Shown here: positions 25,611 through 34,050 of the stretch, piece by piece
Layout of the letters: the number at the start of each line of letters is the position of its first letter
How positions within the stretch are numbered: position 1 is the stretch's first letter
The notes under the pieces: model-generated
What the model was told of the DNA's origin: nothing
What the model saw: the letters and a program-made list of their open reading frames with translations, nothing else
Database searches by the model: none
Translations under genes and position numbers: made by a program
Assembly (NCBI GenBank): GCA_905478335.1
Contig: CAJQIC010000012.1
Location: 1 to 57,830, forward strand
DNA: 57,830 bases
Direction: 5' to 3'
DNA from: an uncultured Bacteroidia bacterium
Lineage (GTDB): Bacteria > Bacteroidota > Bacteroidia > NS11-12g > UBA9320

Positions 25611-28337
25611 TTACTTACTAAAGTTCTTAAATGTCACCGTAAAAGTAGTGCCGTCTCCATATTTGGACTCCACTTTTATCTTACCTTTCAATTTATCTAC
25701 GGTCTCTTTTACGATATACAGTCCAATGCCCGTGCCTTTTGAATTAGAACTAGCTCTGTAGAACAATTCAAAGATTGAGGTCAGGTGCTCTTTTTCTATC
25801 CCTAAACCGTTATCAGATACCGTTACTTTGGCTTGCTTGGCATCAGCTTCAACGTCAATGTTTAAAAAGCAATCCGGCTTCTCTGGATCCATGTATCTCA
25901 CTGCATTGGACACCAGGTTGTTCATTACAACAGATAAGCGGTTTACATCGGTTACAAACTTACCAGGCTGCTTTACGTTTATAGCAATCGCTAACTTTTC
26001 TGCATTCTCTGAGAAGCGGTATTGATCCACAACTTCGTTAACAAATTCATCCAAGTTGATTTCGTCTTTAGATAAACCCAGGCGTGAATTCCGAGAATAG
26101 TCCACAATACTTCTGATAAACTCATCAAGCTTTGCTAAACTCTTTTCCTGAAGTCCGATATAATGTGATGCTGTTTCGGATATTTCTTCCATGCGTATCA
26201 GCTTCACTAGACCCATAACGTTAGCTATCGGTGCTCTTAAATCGTGCGCAGCGCTATAAACAAATTGATCAAGCTCTTGATTTATTTTAATGAGCTCTTC
26301 GTTTTGTTTCCGTATTTTTCTGTCTGCGGTTTTTCGTTCGGTAATGTCTTCAATGATGGTAACATTTCCATAATGGTTTCCACTGTCGTCGTATAACGCG
26401 CTAGAAGCCGTTTGTGCTACAATTCTCTTACCTGATTTAACTTTATATTCCTTTTCAACAGACACGTATCGTTTTAAACCTGAAGCAAAATCCGCTGTTA
26501 TTTGGTCGTTTATTTTCCGGAAAGAAGGCACCAACATGTCATTCTCTTTAATAACCTGCATGTCTTCCTCTGTGTAGCCAAAAATCTGGGTAAACGACTC
26601 GTTTATTTTGACCATGTCTTTTTGGTAGTTGGTGTAAACCACTGCCAAACTATTGCTATCAAACATGGTACGGTAACGCTCTTCACTTTCACGTAAGGCT
26701 TTAACGGACTCTTTGAGGTCAGTTATGTCCTGTATACCATATAACAAGTCTCCCTTTCCTCCTACGTCGGCAAAATGGACATTGATATTTAGGTTTCTCA
26801 TTTCACCATAATTGTTTTTTATCACAACTTCGCAGGTAAAACTATCCAGTTTGTTTTTAATGGCACCGAAGAACTTCGCAGCTAAATCTTCTATACCTTC
26901 ATTAATATATCGTAGTGGCTCAAAATCAGCTGGATTCATACCCTTAGACAAACCAAAAATATCTCCTGCTCTTTGGTTAAACCGTGTAACCAAGCCAATG
27001 TCTTCTCTATGTTCCTCAATTACTTTTTTGAAGTCATAATTGGCTTCAACTACGGATCTTATCAGGTTTGGTGCGCTCACCTCAACCCAACCAATAGAAT
27101 CACTGTTAAAGAAATGCTTGTAACGTCGTTCTTGGTCAAGCATCTTATTTTCCGACTCTACATCGTCAGTAATATTTTGCGCGTATATAATAATTCCGCC
27201 TATTGTAGCCTCATCCACATACCATGGCTTCACATCCCATCTGCACCAGGCCGAATTTCCATTTTCATCTGTAACCTGATCACGCTTCATGCTTGAAGAA
27301 TGTCCTTTTAGCGCTTGCTTATGTTGCAATTTCCATCGTAACGGAATTTGCGGATTCAACTCATAATGATTTCTTCCAATGATATCTTTTCCGTACTTGG
27401 TCGGAAACGTTGCGATCCATTCATCAGCAACAAACAAATAATTCATGTTGTTGTCGAGCATGGCTACAGGCATAGGACTATCCCTTACAAAGGCTCGTAA
27501 ATAATTCTCTTGTTGTTCCCGAATGGCTTGATTGATGTTACGCTCAAACTTGAGCTCATTTTCTTCTATTTGTATGGACACGTCACGTTTCAAAGAGATA
27601 TCAATCACGCTGCATCTTATATACGTACCATTTTGAGTCGGGAGTTTGAAAACACTCACTTCACAAGGCAACAATGTACCAGTCTTTTGTCGTATCTGCC
27701 ATTCAAAAACCACACGTTTATTGGTTTGCACACACTGCTTCAGGTGCTTTGTCGCCGATTCCGTTGCGTCGATTCCATCCATTGACCCAGGACATAGGTC
27801 TCCAAGCTCCAATGATTTAAGCTCTTCCATTGAATAACCAAACAATGCTTCCGCTTTCTCATTACCTGCCACATAACGCTTACGGTCAAAATCGAGAATC
27901 AATACCGCTTGCGGCGAGTTCGCCAGAACAGATTCCATAAGTTTTAAATCTGCGTTGTTAATGGAAGAAGATCCCTCTACAGCGTGTTTTGCCCGCTGCA
28001 TTATCAATGCTGTTGTTGAAGGTATCGAAACCATACAATACGGTTTACCATTCAACCTCAGTGTTCGAAATTCAATACCAGTGCTTTTGTCATTAATAAA
28101 TTCATCCTTATCCGACTGAAATACTGTTTGACAATGATTGTCCCAGTGTAGCTTAACATCATCTATAGCTAGGAATTCGTCATACGCGTTTCCAAATTGC
28201 TGTGTAAATGAAGTGTTTTGATATACGGGATCTCGATCGGGATCAATGACAATGATGGCGTTCGGATTGGAGTCAAACAGCGAACAGTACTGCCTAACAT
28301 TCTCAATCGTATCAACATTTGGTTGATAGAGACTCAT
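25611..28337 (-). CDS. Cytoplasmic multi-PAS sensor histidine kinase
   Basis: A 908-residue kinase with no convincing transmembrane helix. About five PAS/PAC-type modules can be read, centred near residues 60, 180, 330, 470 and 600 (for example SEERYRTMFDSNSLAVVY). They are followed by a HisKA domain with His698 in SAAHDLRAPIANVMG, then an HATPase_c domain with NNLVSNAVRY (N box), DNGLGI (G1) and GTGIGLYIV (G2). The many PAS modules point to sensing of internal ligands, redox or light, but no cofactor-binding residue can be assigned from sequence alone. It precedes the single-domain response regulator by 2 nt. A good -7 box lies upstream at 28383-28390. Confidence 0.9.
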   Translation of the reverse strand: MSLYQPNVDTIENVRQYCSLFDSNPNAIIVIDPDRDPVYQNTSFTQQFGNAYDEFLAIDDVKLHWDNHCQTVFQSDKDEFINDKSTGIEFRTLRLNGKPYCMVSIPSTTALIMQRAKHAVEGSSSINNADLKLMESVLANSPQAVLILDFDRKRYVAGNEKAEALFGYSMEELKSLELGDLCPGSMDGIDATESATKHLKQCVQTNKRVVFEWQIRQKTGTLLPCEVSVFKLPTQNGTYIRCSVIDISLKRDVSIQIEENELKFERNINQAIREQQENYLRAFVRDSPMPVAMLDNNMNYLFVADEWIATFPTKYGKDIIGRNHYELNPQIPLRWKLQHKQALKGHSSSMKRDQVTDENGNSAWCRWDVKPWYVDEATIGGIIIYAQNITDDVESENKMLDQERRYKHFFNSDSIGWVEVSAPNLIRSVVEANYDFKKVIEEHREDIGLVTRFNQRAGDIFGLSKGMNPADFEPLRYINEGIEDLAAKFFGAIKNKLDSFTCEVVIKNNYGEMRNLNINVHFADVGGKGDLLYGIQDITDLKESVKALRESEERYRTMFDSNSLAVVYTNYQKDMVKINESFTQIFGYTEEDMQVIKENDMLVPSFRKINDQITADFASGLKRYVSVEKEYKVKSGKRIVAQTASSALYDDSGNHYGNVTIIEDITERKTADRKIRKQNEELIKINQELDQFVYSAAHDLRAPIANVMGLVKLIRMEEISETASHYIGLQEKSLAKLDEFIRSIVDYSRNSRLGLSKDEINLDEFVNEVVDQYRFSENAEKLAIAINVKQPGKFVTDVNRLSVVMNNLVSNAVRYMDPEKPDCFLNIDVEADAKQAKVTVSDNGLGIEKEHLTSIFELFYRASSNSKGTGIGLYIVKETVDKLKGKIKVESKYGDGTTFTVTFKNFSK

Positions 28338-28382
28338 AGGAACTTATTAATAATTTTCTTTAAAAGTTATATAGTAGTACCT

Positions 28383-28390
28383 CAAAGATA
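28383..28390 (-). promoter_or_regulatory. -7 promoter box of the multi-PAS kinase gene
   Basis: On the minus strand the sequence reads TATCTTTG, an exact TAnnTTTG match. The kinase ATG is at 28337, giving a leader of about 40 nt. A T-rich stretch (TTTTAAC on the minus strand, around 28402-28411) lies at plausible -33 spacing. Confidence 0.55.
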
Positions 28391-28463
28391 ACACATTAAG
28401 AATGTTAAAACCAGCTGTTTCGGCAGTTTTTTGGACCGGATCAGTTCAATTAAGTAGACGATA

Positions 28464-29405
28464 TTACGCCAGAAGGTGGCGCATAATATCCAAAGCAGCT
28501 TTTGCCATTTTGTTATCCTGATCTATTAGTGGGTTGATTTCCGTTATCTCTAAAGCCGCAATTTTAGGGCTCTTGTAGAGATGCTCTAGCAATGACTTTG
28601 CATTCTCAAGCGTCAAGCCATTCGGCACACTTGTACCTGTACCGACACTAACAGACGGATCCATAGAATCAACGTCGAATGAAATGTATATAAGATCACA
28701 ATTCTCAAGATATTCTAACGTTTCAGAAGCAACTTGCTCCATTGTTTTATTCAATAACCTGGCTGGAACGTAGTTAAATATGTTGTTGTCGTCTATGTCG
28801 TTCCATTCCGCGTCTTCCAAGTCTCTAATGGCGATAAGGGCTAAATCTTTTGGATCCACCTTCGGGTGAATCTGGTTTTTTCCCATATGTGTTAATGCAC
28901 GCCAACCTTCGACCACTTCGGCGTTTGGCTCATTGATTGCATCAGATTCGTACCCTTCACCTAAGCTTGCCCCTAAGGGCATGCCATGCACATTTCCGCT
29001 TGGTGTGGTATACGGTGTATGTAAATCCGCATGGGCATCGATCCAGATAACGCCAAGCCTTTTTGTTGGGTGGTAATCTTTTATGGCAGCTATTGTACCA
29101 AGTGCGTTACTATGATCGCCAGATAGAATTACAGGAAACTTGCCGTCTTGTAGTAAAGGCTGAATACGTCCAATTAATCTGTTGTTCTGCTCAACAATCT
29201 CATTAATGTATTTTGCATTTGGCGTGGTAATGGGGTTGCACAAAGCACCATTGGAAGTTTCAACAGTTATATGCGGAAACCTGCCATACACGGTGTTGCC
29301 GGTTTCATTGTCCTGTAACCTTACTGCGAACGGTCCTGTTCCGGCACCACGTGCTCCCGCTCCTACTTCAGAAGGATTCTCTACTATTACAACATCTCTA
29401 TTCAT
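28464..29405 (-). CDS. Arginase/agmatinase-family ureohydrolase, probably arginase
   Basis: A 313-residue binuclear manganese hydrolase. The metal ligands are in order: His98 in SGDHSNALG, Asp123, His125 and Asp127 in IDAHADLHTP, and Asp244 and Asp246 in SFDVDSMDPS. HGMPLG (140-145) and GLTLENA fit arginase more than agmatinase. The reaction is L-arginine to L-ornithine plus urea in the cytoplasm. It lies 12 nt downstream of the DUF58 gene in the same direction, so it is probably cotranscribed. No ornithine or urea catabolic gene is in the window. Formiminoglutamase is an alternative but less likely. Confidence 0.88.
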   Translation of the reverse strand: MNRDVVIVENPSEVGAGARGAGTGPFAVRLQDNETGNTVYGRFPHITVETSNGALCNPITTPNAKYINEIVEQNNRLIGRIQPLLQDGKFPVILSGDHSNALGTIAAIKDYHPTKRLGVIWIDAHADLHTPYTTPSGNVHGMPLGASLGEGYESDAINEPNAEVVEGWRALTHMGKNQIHPKVDPKDLALIAIRDLEDAEWNDIDDNNIFNYVPARLLNKTMEQVASETLEYLENCDLIYISFDVDSMDPSVSVGTGTSVPNGLTLENAKSLLEHLYKSPKIAALEITEINPLIDQDNKMAKAALDIMRHLLA

Positions 29406-29417
29406 GAATAACTTCTT

Positions 29418-30320
29418 TTACACGCGCATCTTATGCCTTTTCACTAAAAACGGCAATAATACTTGGTCTAATGGTTTGTTGATATCACAGTTTACAAAAT
29501 CAATTTTGTACTGTGCGCATTTATTCTTCAAGTTGGTATAGAACGCCTCGAACTGTTTGGAATATGCTTCCTTAACTTCAGATGGAAATAACTTGACCTT
29601 TTCCCCTGATTCCAAATCTTCGAAGGTGTAAGGCCGATCTGAAAAACTAAAATCTTTCTCTGATTCGTGGTCCATAATGTGAAACAAGACAACTTCATGC
29701 TTATTAAATTTGAGATGCTGCAAAGCATCAAACAAGGCTTCTTCGTTTTCTCCATCAAACATATCACTGAAAATAACCACCAAGCTCCTTTTGTGGATGC
29801 GCTCTGCGATTTCGTGTAGCACACCAGCCACGTTCGTCTTTTTTTGTATGGTTTTGTTACTATAGCCATTGCTCAACTCAGTAAGCAATTGTGCGTGATG
29901 ACTAGCCGATGATTTCGCTGGTAAATGATTGACAATTGAATTATGAAACAGCGTCAGACCCACGGCATCTCTTTGCTTACGCAGTAAGTGCATGATCGAA
30001 GCGGCGCCTACCACACCATATTTAATTTTGTTCTCGTCCTGATTGGGATAAAACATAGATGAGGAGACATCAAGCAGCAATTGACAACGCAAGTTTGTTT
30101 CCTCTTCGAATCGTTTAACATACAAACGACCCGTTCTAGCAAATAACTTCCAATCAATGTTCTTGGTGCTCTCACCACGATTGTATTGCCGATGCTCGGC
30201 AAACTCAACAGAAAAACCGTGATATGGACTTTTATGCAGCCCAGTAATAAAACCTTCAACCACTTGTTTGGCAAGCAATTCTAGGTTTTGAATTCGTACG
30301 GTTTCTTTGTTTAAATCCAT
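29418..30320 (-). CDS. DUF58-domain protein with VWA-like MIDAS
   Basis: A 300-residue protein with the DUF58 core: the family segment RQYNRGESTKNIDWKLFART at about 45-63, then a von Willebrand A-like fold with the metal-binding motif DVSSS (Asp84, Ser86, Ser88). There is no transmembrane helix. DUF58 proteins usually work with MoxR AAA+ ATPases in chaperone-like complexes, but no moxR gene is adjacent. The neighbours are trxA upstream (divided by a terminator) and arginase downstream. Its ATG sits at the end of the trxA terminator U-tract, and a perfect -7 box lies inside the terminator loop at 30337-30344. Confidence 0.85.
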   Translation of the reverse strand: MDLNKETVRIQNLELLAKQVVEGFITGLHKSPYHGFSVEFAEHRQYNRGESTKNIDWKLFARTGRLYVKRFEEETNLRCQLLLDVSSSMFYPNQDENKIKYGVVGAASIMHLLRKQRDAVGLTLFHNSIVNHLPAKSSASHHAQLLTELSNGYSNKTIQKKTNVAGVLHEIAERIHKRSLVVIFSDMFDGENEEALFDALQHLKFNKHEVVLFHIMDHESEKDFSFSDRPYTFEDLESGEKVKLFPSEVKEAYSKQFEAFYTNLKNKCAQYKIDFVNCDINKPLDQVLLPFLVKRHKMRV

Positions 30321-30353
30321 AAAAAAACGATGGCTACAAAAATAACCATCGTT
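30318..30353 (-). terminator. trxA terminator, with U-tract touching the DUF58 start codon
   Basis: On the minus strand AACGATGG (from 30353 to 30346) and CCATCGTT (30333 to 30326) form a perfect 8-bp stem with a 12-nt loop. It is followed by a T-run that ends in the ATG of the DUF58 gene (30320-30318). The element lies 31 nt after the trxA stop. Confidence 0.8.
30337..30344 (-). promoter_or_regulatory. -7 box inside the trxA terminator loop (DUF58 promoter)
   Basis: The terminator loop on the minus strand contains TATTTTTG, an exact TAnnTTTG match. The DUF58 ATG is 16 nt downstream, the same spacing seen for other promoters in this window (13-18 nt). No good -33 element is visible upstream, so the assignment is moderate. 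Confidence 0.5.
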
Positions 30354-30383
30354 CTAACTATAATATTGTTGCTTTGGCTTTAG

Positions 30384-30704
30384 TTATGCCAATTGTGCTT
30401 CTAATTTTCCAGAAATTGTGCTCTTTGGTACAGCTCCTACAAGTTTGTCAACCACTTCACCGTTTTTAAATACTAGTAAAGTAGGGATACTTCTAATTCC
30501 ATACTTCATTGGCGTGTTTCTGTTTTCATCAACATTCATCTTGCCAATTTTAACTTTACCGTCGTACTCTCCAGCCAATTCTTCTACAATTGGTCCAATC
30601 ATTTTACAAGGACCACACCATACTGCCCAAAAGTCTACTAGAACAGGAACGTCAGAATTTATCACTTCTGCTTCCCAATTGTCGTCATTAAATTCTAATG
30701 CCAT
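30384..30704 (-). CDS. trxA: Thioredoxin
   Basis: A 106-residue cytoplasmic thioredoxin with the classical active site WCGPCKM (Cys30, Cys33), DFWAVW before it and the cis-proline in RSIPTLLVF. Length and motifs match the housekeeping enzyme that reduces protein disulfides with thioredoxin reductase. It has its own consensus promoter box at 30742-30749 and a strong terminator after the stop, so it is probably monocistronic. Confidence 0.95.
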   Translation of the reverse strand: MALEFNDDNWEAEVINSDVPVLVDFWAVWCGPCKMIGPIVEELAGEYDGKVKIGKMNVDENRNTPMKYGIRSIPTLLVFKNGEVVDKLVGAVPKSTISGKLEAQLA

Positions 30705-30741
30705 TATTTTATGTGTTTATTTCGTTAACAAATCTTTCCTA

Positions 30742-30749
30742 CAAAGGTA
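30742..30749 (-). promoter_or_regulatory. -7 promoter box of trxA
   Basis: The minus strand reads TACCTTTG, an exact TAnnTTTG match, 38 nt upstream of the trxA ATG. TTTCTTG about 17 bp further upstream could be the -33 element. The box overlaps the first codons of the longest frame of the divergent M23 gene, which argues for a later M23 start. Confidence 0.6.
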
Positions 30750-30818
30750 TTGGTTCAACAAGAAACACAATATTATTGTTCCATAATTTGTTTTGATAGT
30801 GTTATAACGCCTCTTTAT

Positions 30819-32126
30819 TTGAAGACATACAACCTAACTTTCACCCATACCATTTTAATAGGTATTCTTATTTCGCTGTTTGCTTGCAAACCTGACAAAT
30901 CGCGCAAAGAGACTAAAGACGAAAAAATTAGAAAAGAGCAACCCGTCATTGCTGCCGTTGATTCATCGTTTCCACATTACGGTTTACGATTAAACAAATA
31001 TTTCGACAAAATTGACACCTTTAAGGTGCGCAGAAACAGCGTCTTTAGCAACCTTTTTGATGATTACAAAACGGCTGACTCGCTTCTGTTTGAAGCCATT
31101 GGAATTGCAGACTCTTTGTATCCAATAAACCGAATTATTGCAGGAAAACCCGTGCACATGGTTTATAGAACGGTCAAGAGGAAAAAGCGTGCATCTAACT
31201 TGGTGTACCACATAAACGAGACGGATAAACTCATCCTGGGGTTTAAAGATTCAGCCTACGCATTTATTCACAAAACACCTCTAGATACGGTTAGAAGAAG
31301 CATCTACGCGCATATTAATCAAACACTTTATCACAGTATTCTTGCCAGTAACACGTCTTATGAACTTGGTATCAAAATGTCTGAGGTATTTGCATGGCAA
31401 GTGAACTTTTTCAGAATAGATAAACACGATTTTTTTAAGGTCGTTTTTGATGAATATCAGGTTGATGGCAAGGCTGTTGAAATTGGAGAAATTAAAGCCG
31501 CACTATTCTACCACAGAGGAGATTCATTTTATGCATTTCCTTACCAAAAAGGCAAGGACGACGGTTACTTTGACGAAGCAGGACAGAACCTCAAAAAAGC
31601 CTTTTTAAAAGCCCCTTTAAAGTACAGTCGAATTAGTTCAAGATACACCAAGCGTCGTTTCCATCCTGTCCAAAAAAGATGGAAGGCGCATTTAGGCACC
31701 GATTATGCAGCTCCCAGAGGGACGCCTATACGAACAGTTGGAGACGGCAAAATTATTGCCGCCAGTTATACCCGTGGCAACGGGCGTTACGTCAAAGTCA
31801 AACACAACAGTAAGTATACCACACAATACCTGCATATGAGTCGGATTGCCAAGGGCATCAAAAAAGGTCGTCGTGTTAAACAAGGTGAAGTGATTGGTTA
31901 CGTAGGAAGCACCGGTTTGGCCACAGGGCCGCACCTTTGTTTCAGATTTTGGGACAACGGCGTACAAGTAGATCCATTCAAAATCAAAGCGCCTCCAACT
32001 ACGCCTGTTTCAAAATCAAATATGGAAGACTTTAAGAAATTGGCTAAAATTGGTCGAAGTGAATTGAATCAAATTCAATTGTCTGTGTCGGACTCTACAA
32101 CGATTTCTAAAGACAAGGTAGACTGA
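30819..32126 (+). CDS. M23-family peptidase, lipoprotein
   Basis: About 435 residues from the preferred TTG start at 30819. This start gives a signal peptide ending LISLFAC, a lipobox, so the protein is a predicted lipoprotein. A longer frame begins at TTG 30750 but runs through the trxA promoter. The C-terminal LytM/M23 domain holds HLGTD (His291, Asp295), His339 in YLHM, and GPHLCF, where the usual HxH is H-x-C (His372, Cys374); a Cys could still bind zinc. M23 enzymes cut peptidoglycan cross-bridges. There is no ATG in the N-terminal region. Its last 52 bp overlap the converging TonB-C-like gene. Confidence 0.83.
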   Translation: MKTYNLTFTHTILIGILISLFACKPDKSRKETKDEKIRKEQPVIAAVDSSFPHYGLRLNKYFDKIDTFKVRRNSVFSNLFDDYKTADSLLFEAIGIADSLYPINRIIAGKPVHMVYRTVKRKKRASNLVYHINETDKLILGFKDSAYAFIHKTPLDTVRRSIYAHINQTLYHSILASNTSYELGIKMSEVFAWQVNFFRIDKHDFFKVVFDEYQVDGKAVEIGEIKAALFYHRGDSFYAFPYQKGKDDGYFDEAGQNLKKAFLKAPLKYSRISSRYTKRRFHPVQKRWKAHLGTDYAAPRGTPIRTVGDGKIIAASYTRGNGRYVKVKHNSKYTTQYLHMSRIAKGIKKGRRVKQGEVIGYVGSTGLATGPHLCFRFWDNGVQVDPFKIKAPPTTPVSKSNMEDFKKLAKIGRSELNQIQLSVSDSTTISKDKVD

Positions 32127-32791
32127 ACATTTACAGGTCGGTTGCGAATTTTTCCAGGTATCGCATTGGGTAAGGAACGTATCACATAAATCCAATAGTC
32201 ATCTGGGATAAGGTTGTCGCTTTCTAAAACATATGCGTCAATGATTGACGAGTCTGCACCAACAACAAATTGAATTTCAATAGCTGTTGTATCAAATTTA
32301 AAATCAAACGTATCGACCAACATGGTACGTACAAAGCTTTTGATAGAGTCTAATCCTCCGTAAAACGTTGGGGGTTCCTCACTTTCTTTGTAGTACGTAT
32401 ATTGCTGTGTATCAAGGTCTAATTCCGAATCAACGTAAGTAAACTGAAAGTTTAATACCATTTGTGAGTTAGCTACTACGCCATTATGAACCGCTGGATG
32501 CCACGCTGGCATTCCGGCTACAAATCGTTCGACTTCTTCCTCAAATCCGTTATCACCCTTTGGAAACACAAAACTTTGAATCCTAACTTTTCCAAGTGTA
32601 TCAATCTCGACAACCACTCTGATTTCTCTAGAATTTTTTGATTCAATGGCTTTCTCAGGAAAAACCAAGTTGGACTGAAGATATGCATTATAGGCATTGT
32701 CTCCTCCCGGAAAGCTTGCCGATTTATCATTTTGTGCAATGGATATAGTTGCAAACAACAACATTAAACATGTTGAAATGCTTCGTATCAT
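32075..32791 (-). CDS. Secreted protein with two TonB-C-like repeats
   Basis: A 238-residue protein with a signal peptide (MIRSISTCLMLLFATISIAQ). The first half carries FPGGDNAYNAYLQSNLVFP, the signature of Bacteroidota energy-transducer TonB C-terminal domains, followed by a beta segment and the W-x-P-A-x-x-N-G pattern (AWHPAVHNG). The second half has a divergent copy (FYGGLDSIKSFVRTML). It has no N-terminal anchor or proline-rich spanner, so it cannot work as a normal TonB; a periplasmic binding role is more likely. Its ATG overlaps the kinase stop by 4 nt (ATGA), so it may serve that kinase. The 3' end overlaps the M23 gene by 52 bp. Confidence 0.72.
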   Translation of the reverse strand: MIRSISTCLMLLFATISIAQNDKSASFPGGDNAYNAYLQSNLVFPEKAIESKNSREIRVVVEIDTLGKVRIQSFVFPKGDNGFEEEVERFVAGMPAWHPAVHNGVVANSQMVLNFQFTYVDSELDLDTQQYTYYKESEEPPTFYGGLDSIKSFVRTMLVDTFDFKFDTTAIEIQFVVGADSSIIDAYVLESDNLIPDDYWIYVIRSLPNAIPGKIRNRPVNVQSTLSLEIVVESDTDN

Positions 32792-33951
32792 TTGCGTAAA
32801 CTTATTTTAAACGTTGTACGTTCATTAGGGATAGATTCTTTAACCACAATGGTACCATCGTGGTAGTTATGTACAATTCTTTTGACCAATGAAAGGCCTA
32901 ACCCCCAACCACGCTTTTTTGTCGTAAATCCGGGTTCAAAAACAGTTTTAAACCTGCTTCCAGGAATTCCTTTGCCCGTATCAGATACCTCTAAAAAAAG
33001 AAATTTGTCATTTTCTGTAATGGTATAGGTCAATGCGCCATCACCATTCATGGCATCGGTGGCATTTTTAGTCAGGTTTTCTAAAACCCATGCAAACAAG
33101 GGCACATTCAGTTGGCAAAATCCGTCAGTGGTGTTATCGATTATTGTAAAAGAAACACGGCTAGATAAACGCTTTTCAAGATAGCCAATCGTTTGATAGA
33201 CAACTGATTTCATGTTTGTAGCTGTTAGTACTGGCTCTGAACCAATCTTACTAAACCGCTCAGTGATTAATTCTAACCGGACAATATCATTGTTGATCTC
33301 TTCATATATCTCGTCAGACATTTGGCCATCGCTTCCTTTAATCAATTCCATCCAGGCCATTAAAGAGGATATGGGCGTGCCCAATTGATGCGCAGTCTCT
33401 TTACTCATACCAACCCAAACCTGATTTTGCTCTGATCGTTTTGCATAACTAAATGCATAGTAGCTCACCAACAAAAACACCGCAATAATGATTAATTGGG
33501 CGTAAGGATATAGTTTAAGTTTGGTAAAGAAAATAGAATTTTCGTAATATATAATGATGTTTTGATCCTCGTACAACCCCGCAATGATTGGCTCGTTAGC
33601 AGCTTTCATACCCTTGATTTGATCTTGGATATACACCTTATCTTCGGCCGAAGCAGAGTCAATATTTCTATGCGCGATTACCGTTCCATCTTCCAAGGTT
33701 ACAATCACAGGAATCGTGTTGTTTGCCCGTATTACAGAAAGTGCGTATGTAACGTCCGTTTCATCTTCTACCTCCAACGTAGCAATTAAACGAGTTGCTT
33801 CAGCCCACAAAGCGACTTTAGAACGCTCATCCTCTTTCAGGTTTTTAGCCAGGTTGTCGGTGTACAAAAGGGACAAGGCGACAATAGACATGGCAACGGC
33901 AAACAATGCTACCTTTACTATGGTTCTGGATTGATACTTATTTATCGCCAT
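32788..33951 (-). CDS. Membrane sensor histidine kinase
   Basis: A 387-residue kinase with two transmembrane helices (about 11-30 and 151-168) enclosing a periplasmic sensor region of about 120 residues. The phosphoacceptor is His188 in KETAHQLGTPISSLMAW, a form common in Bacteroidota. The ATPase domain shows ENLTKNATDAM (N box), DTGKGIP (G1) and GWGLGLSLV (G2). No response regulator gene is adjacent. The next gene in the operon encodes a secreted TonB-C-like protein overlapping by 4 nt, which could be a ligand-binding partner; this is inference. Confidence 0.9.
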   Translation of the reverse strand: MAINKYQSRTIVKVALFAVAMSIVALSLLYTDNLAKNLKEDERSKVALWAEATRLIATLEVEDETDVTYALSVIRANNTIPVIVTLEDGTVIAHRNIDSASAEDKVYIQDQIKGMKAANEPIIAGLYEDQNIIIYYENSIFFTKLKLYPYAQLIIIAVFLLVSYYAFSYAKRSEQNQVWVGMSKETAHQLGTPISSLMAWMELIKGSDGQMSDEIYEEINNDIVRLELITERFSKIGSEPVLTATNMKSVVYQTIGYLEKRLSSRVSFTIIDNTTDGFCQLNVPLFAWVLENLTKNATDAMNGDGALTYTITENDKFLFLEVSDTGKGIPGSRFKTVFEPGFTTKKRGWGLGLSLVKRIVHNYHDGTIVVKESIPNERTTFKISLRK

Positions 33952-34027
33952 TGGTACAAAGAACGATTTTTTTTGAGTTTCCTATATAGAATGAAATTGT
34001 GGATGAATTAAAAATGCACAGGAAGCT

Positions 34028-34035
34028 TATTTTTG
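34028..34035 (+). promoter_or_regulatory. -7 promoter box of the cyclase-family gene
   Basis: TATTTTTG is an exact TAnnTTTG match. A TTG that opens the longest frame (34033-34035) lies inside the box, so translation must begin at the ATG at 34051, 15 nt after the box. Confidence 0.6.
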
Positions 34036-34050
34036 GGACTTAGTTATACT

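Noticed and set aside
32075-32791. True TonB energy transducer
   Set aside because: It has a cleavable signal peptide and lacks the membrane anchor and proline-rich spanner needed to contact ExbBD.
34033-34050. TTG start for the cyclase-family gene
   Set aside because: The TTG is the last part of a consensus -7 box; ATG 34051 is the better start.
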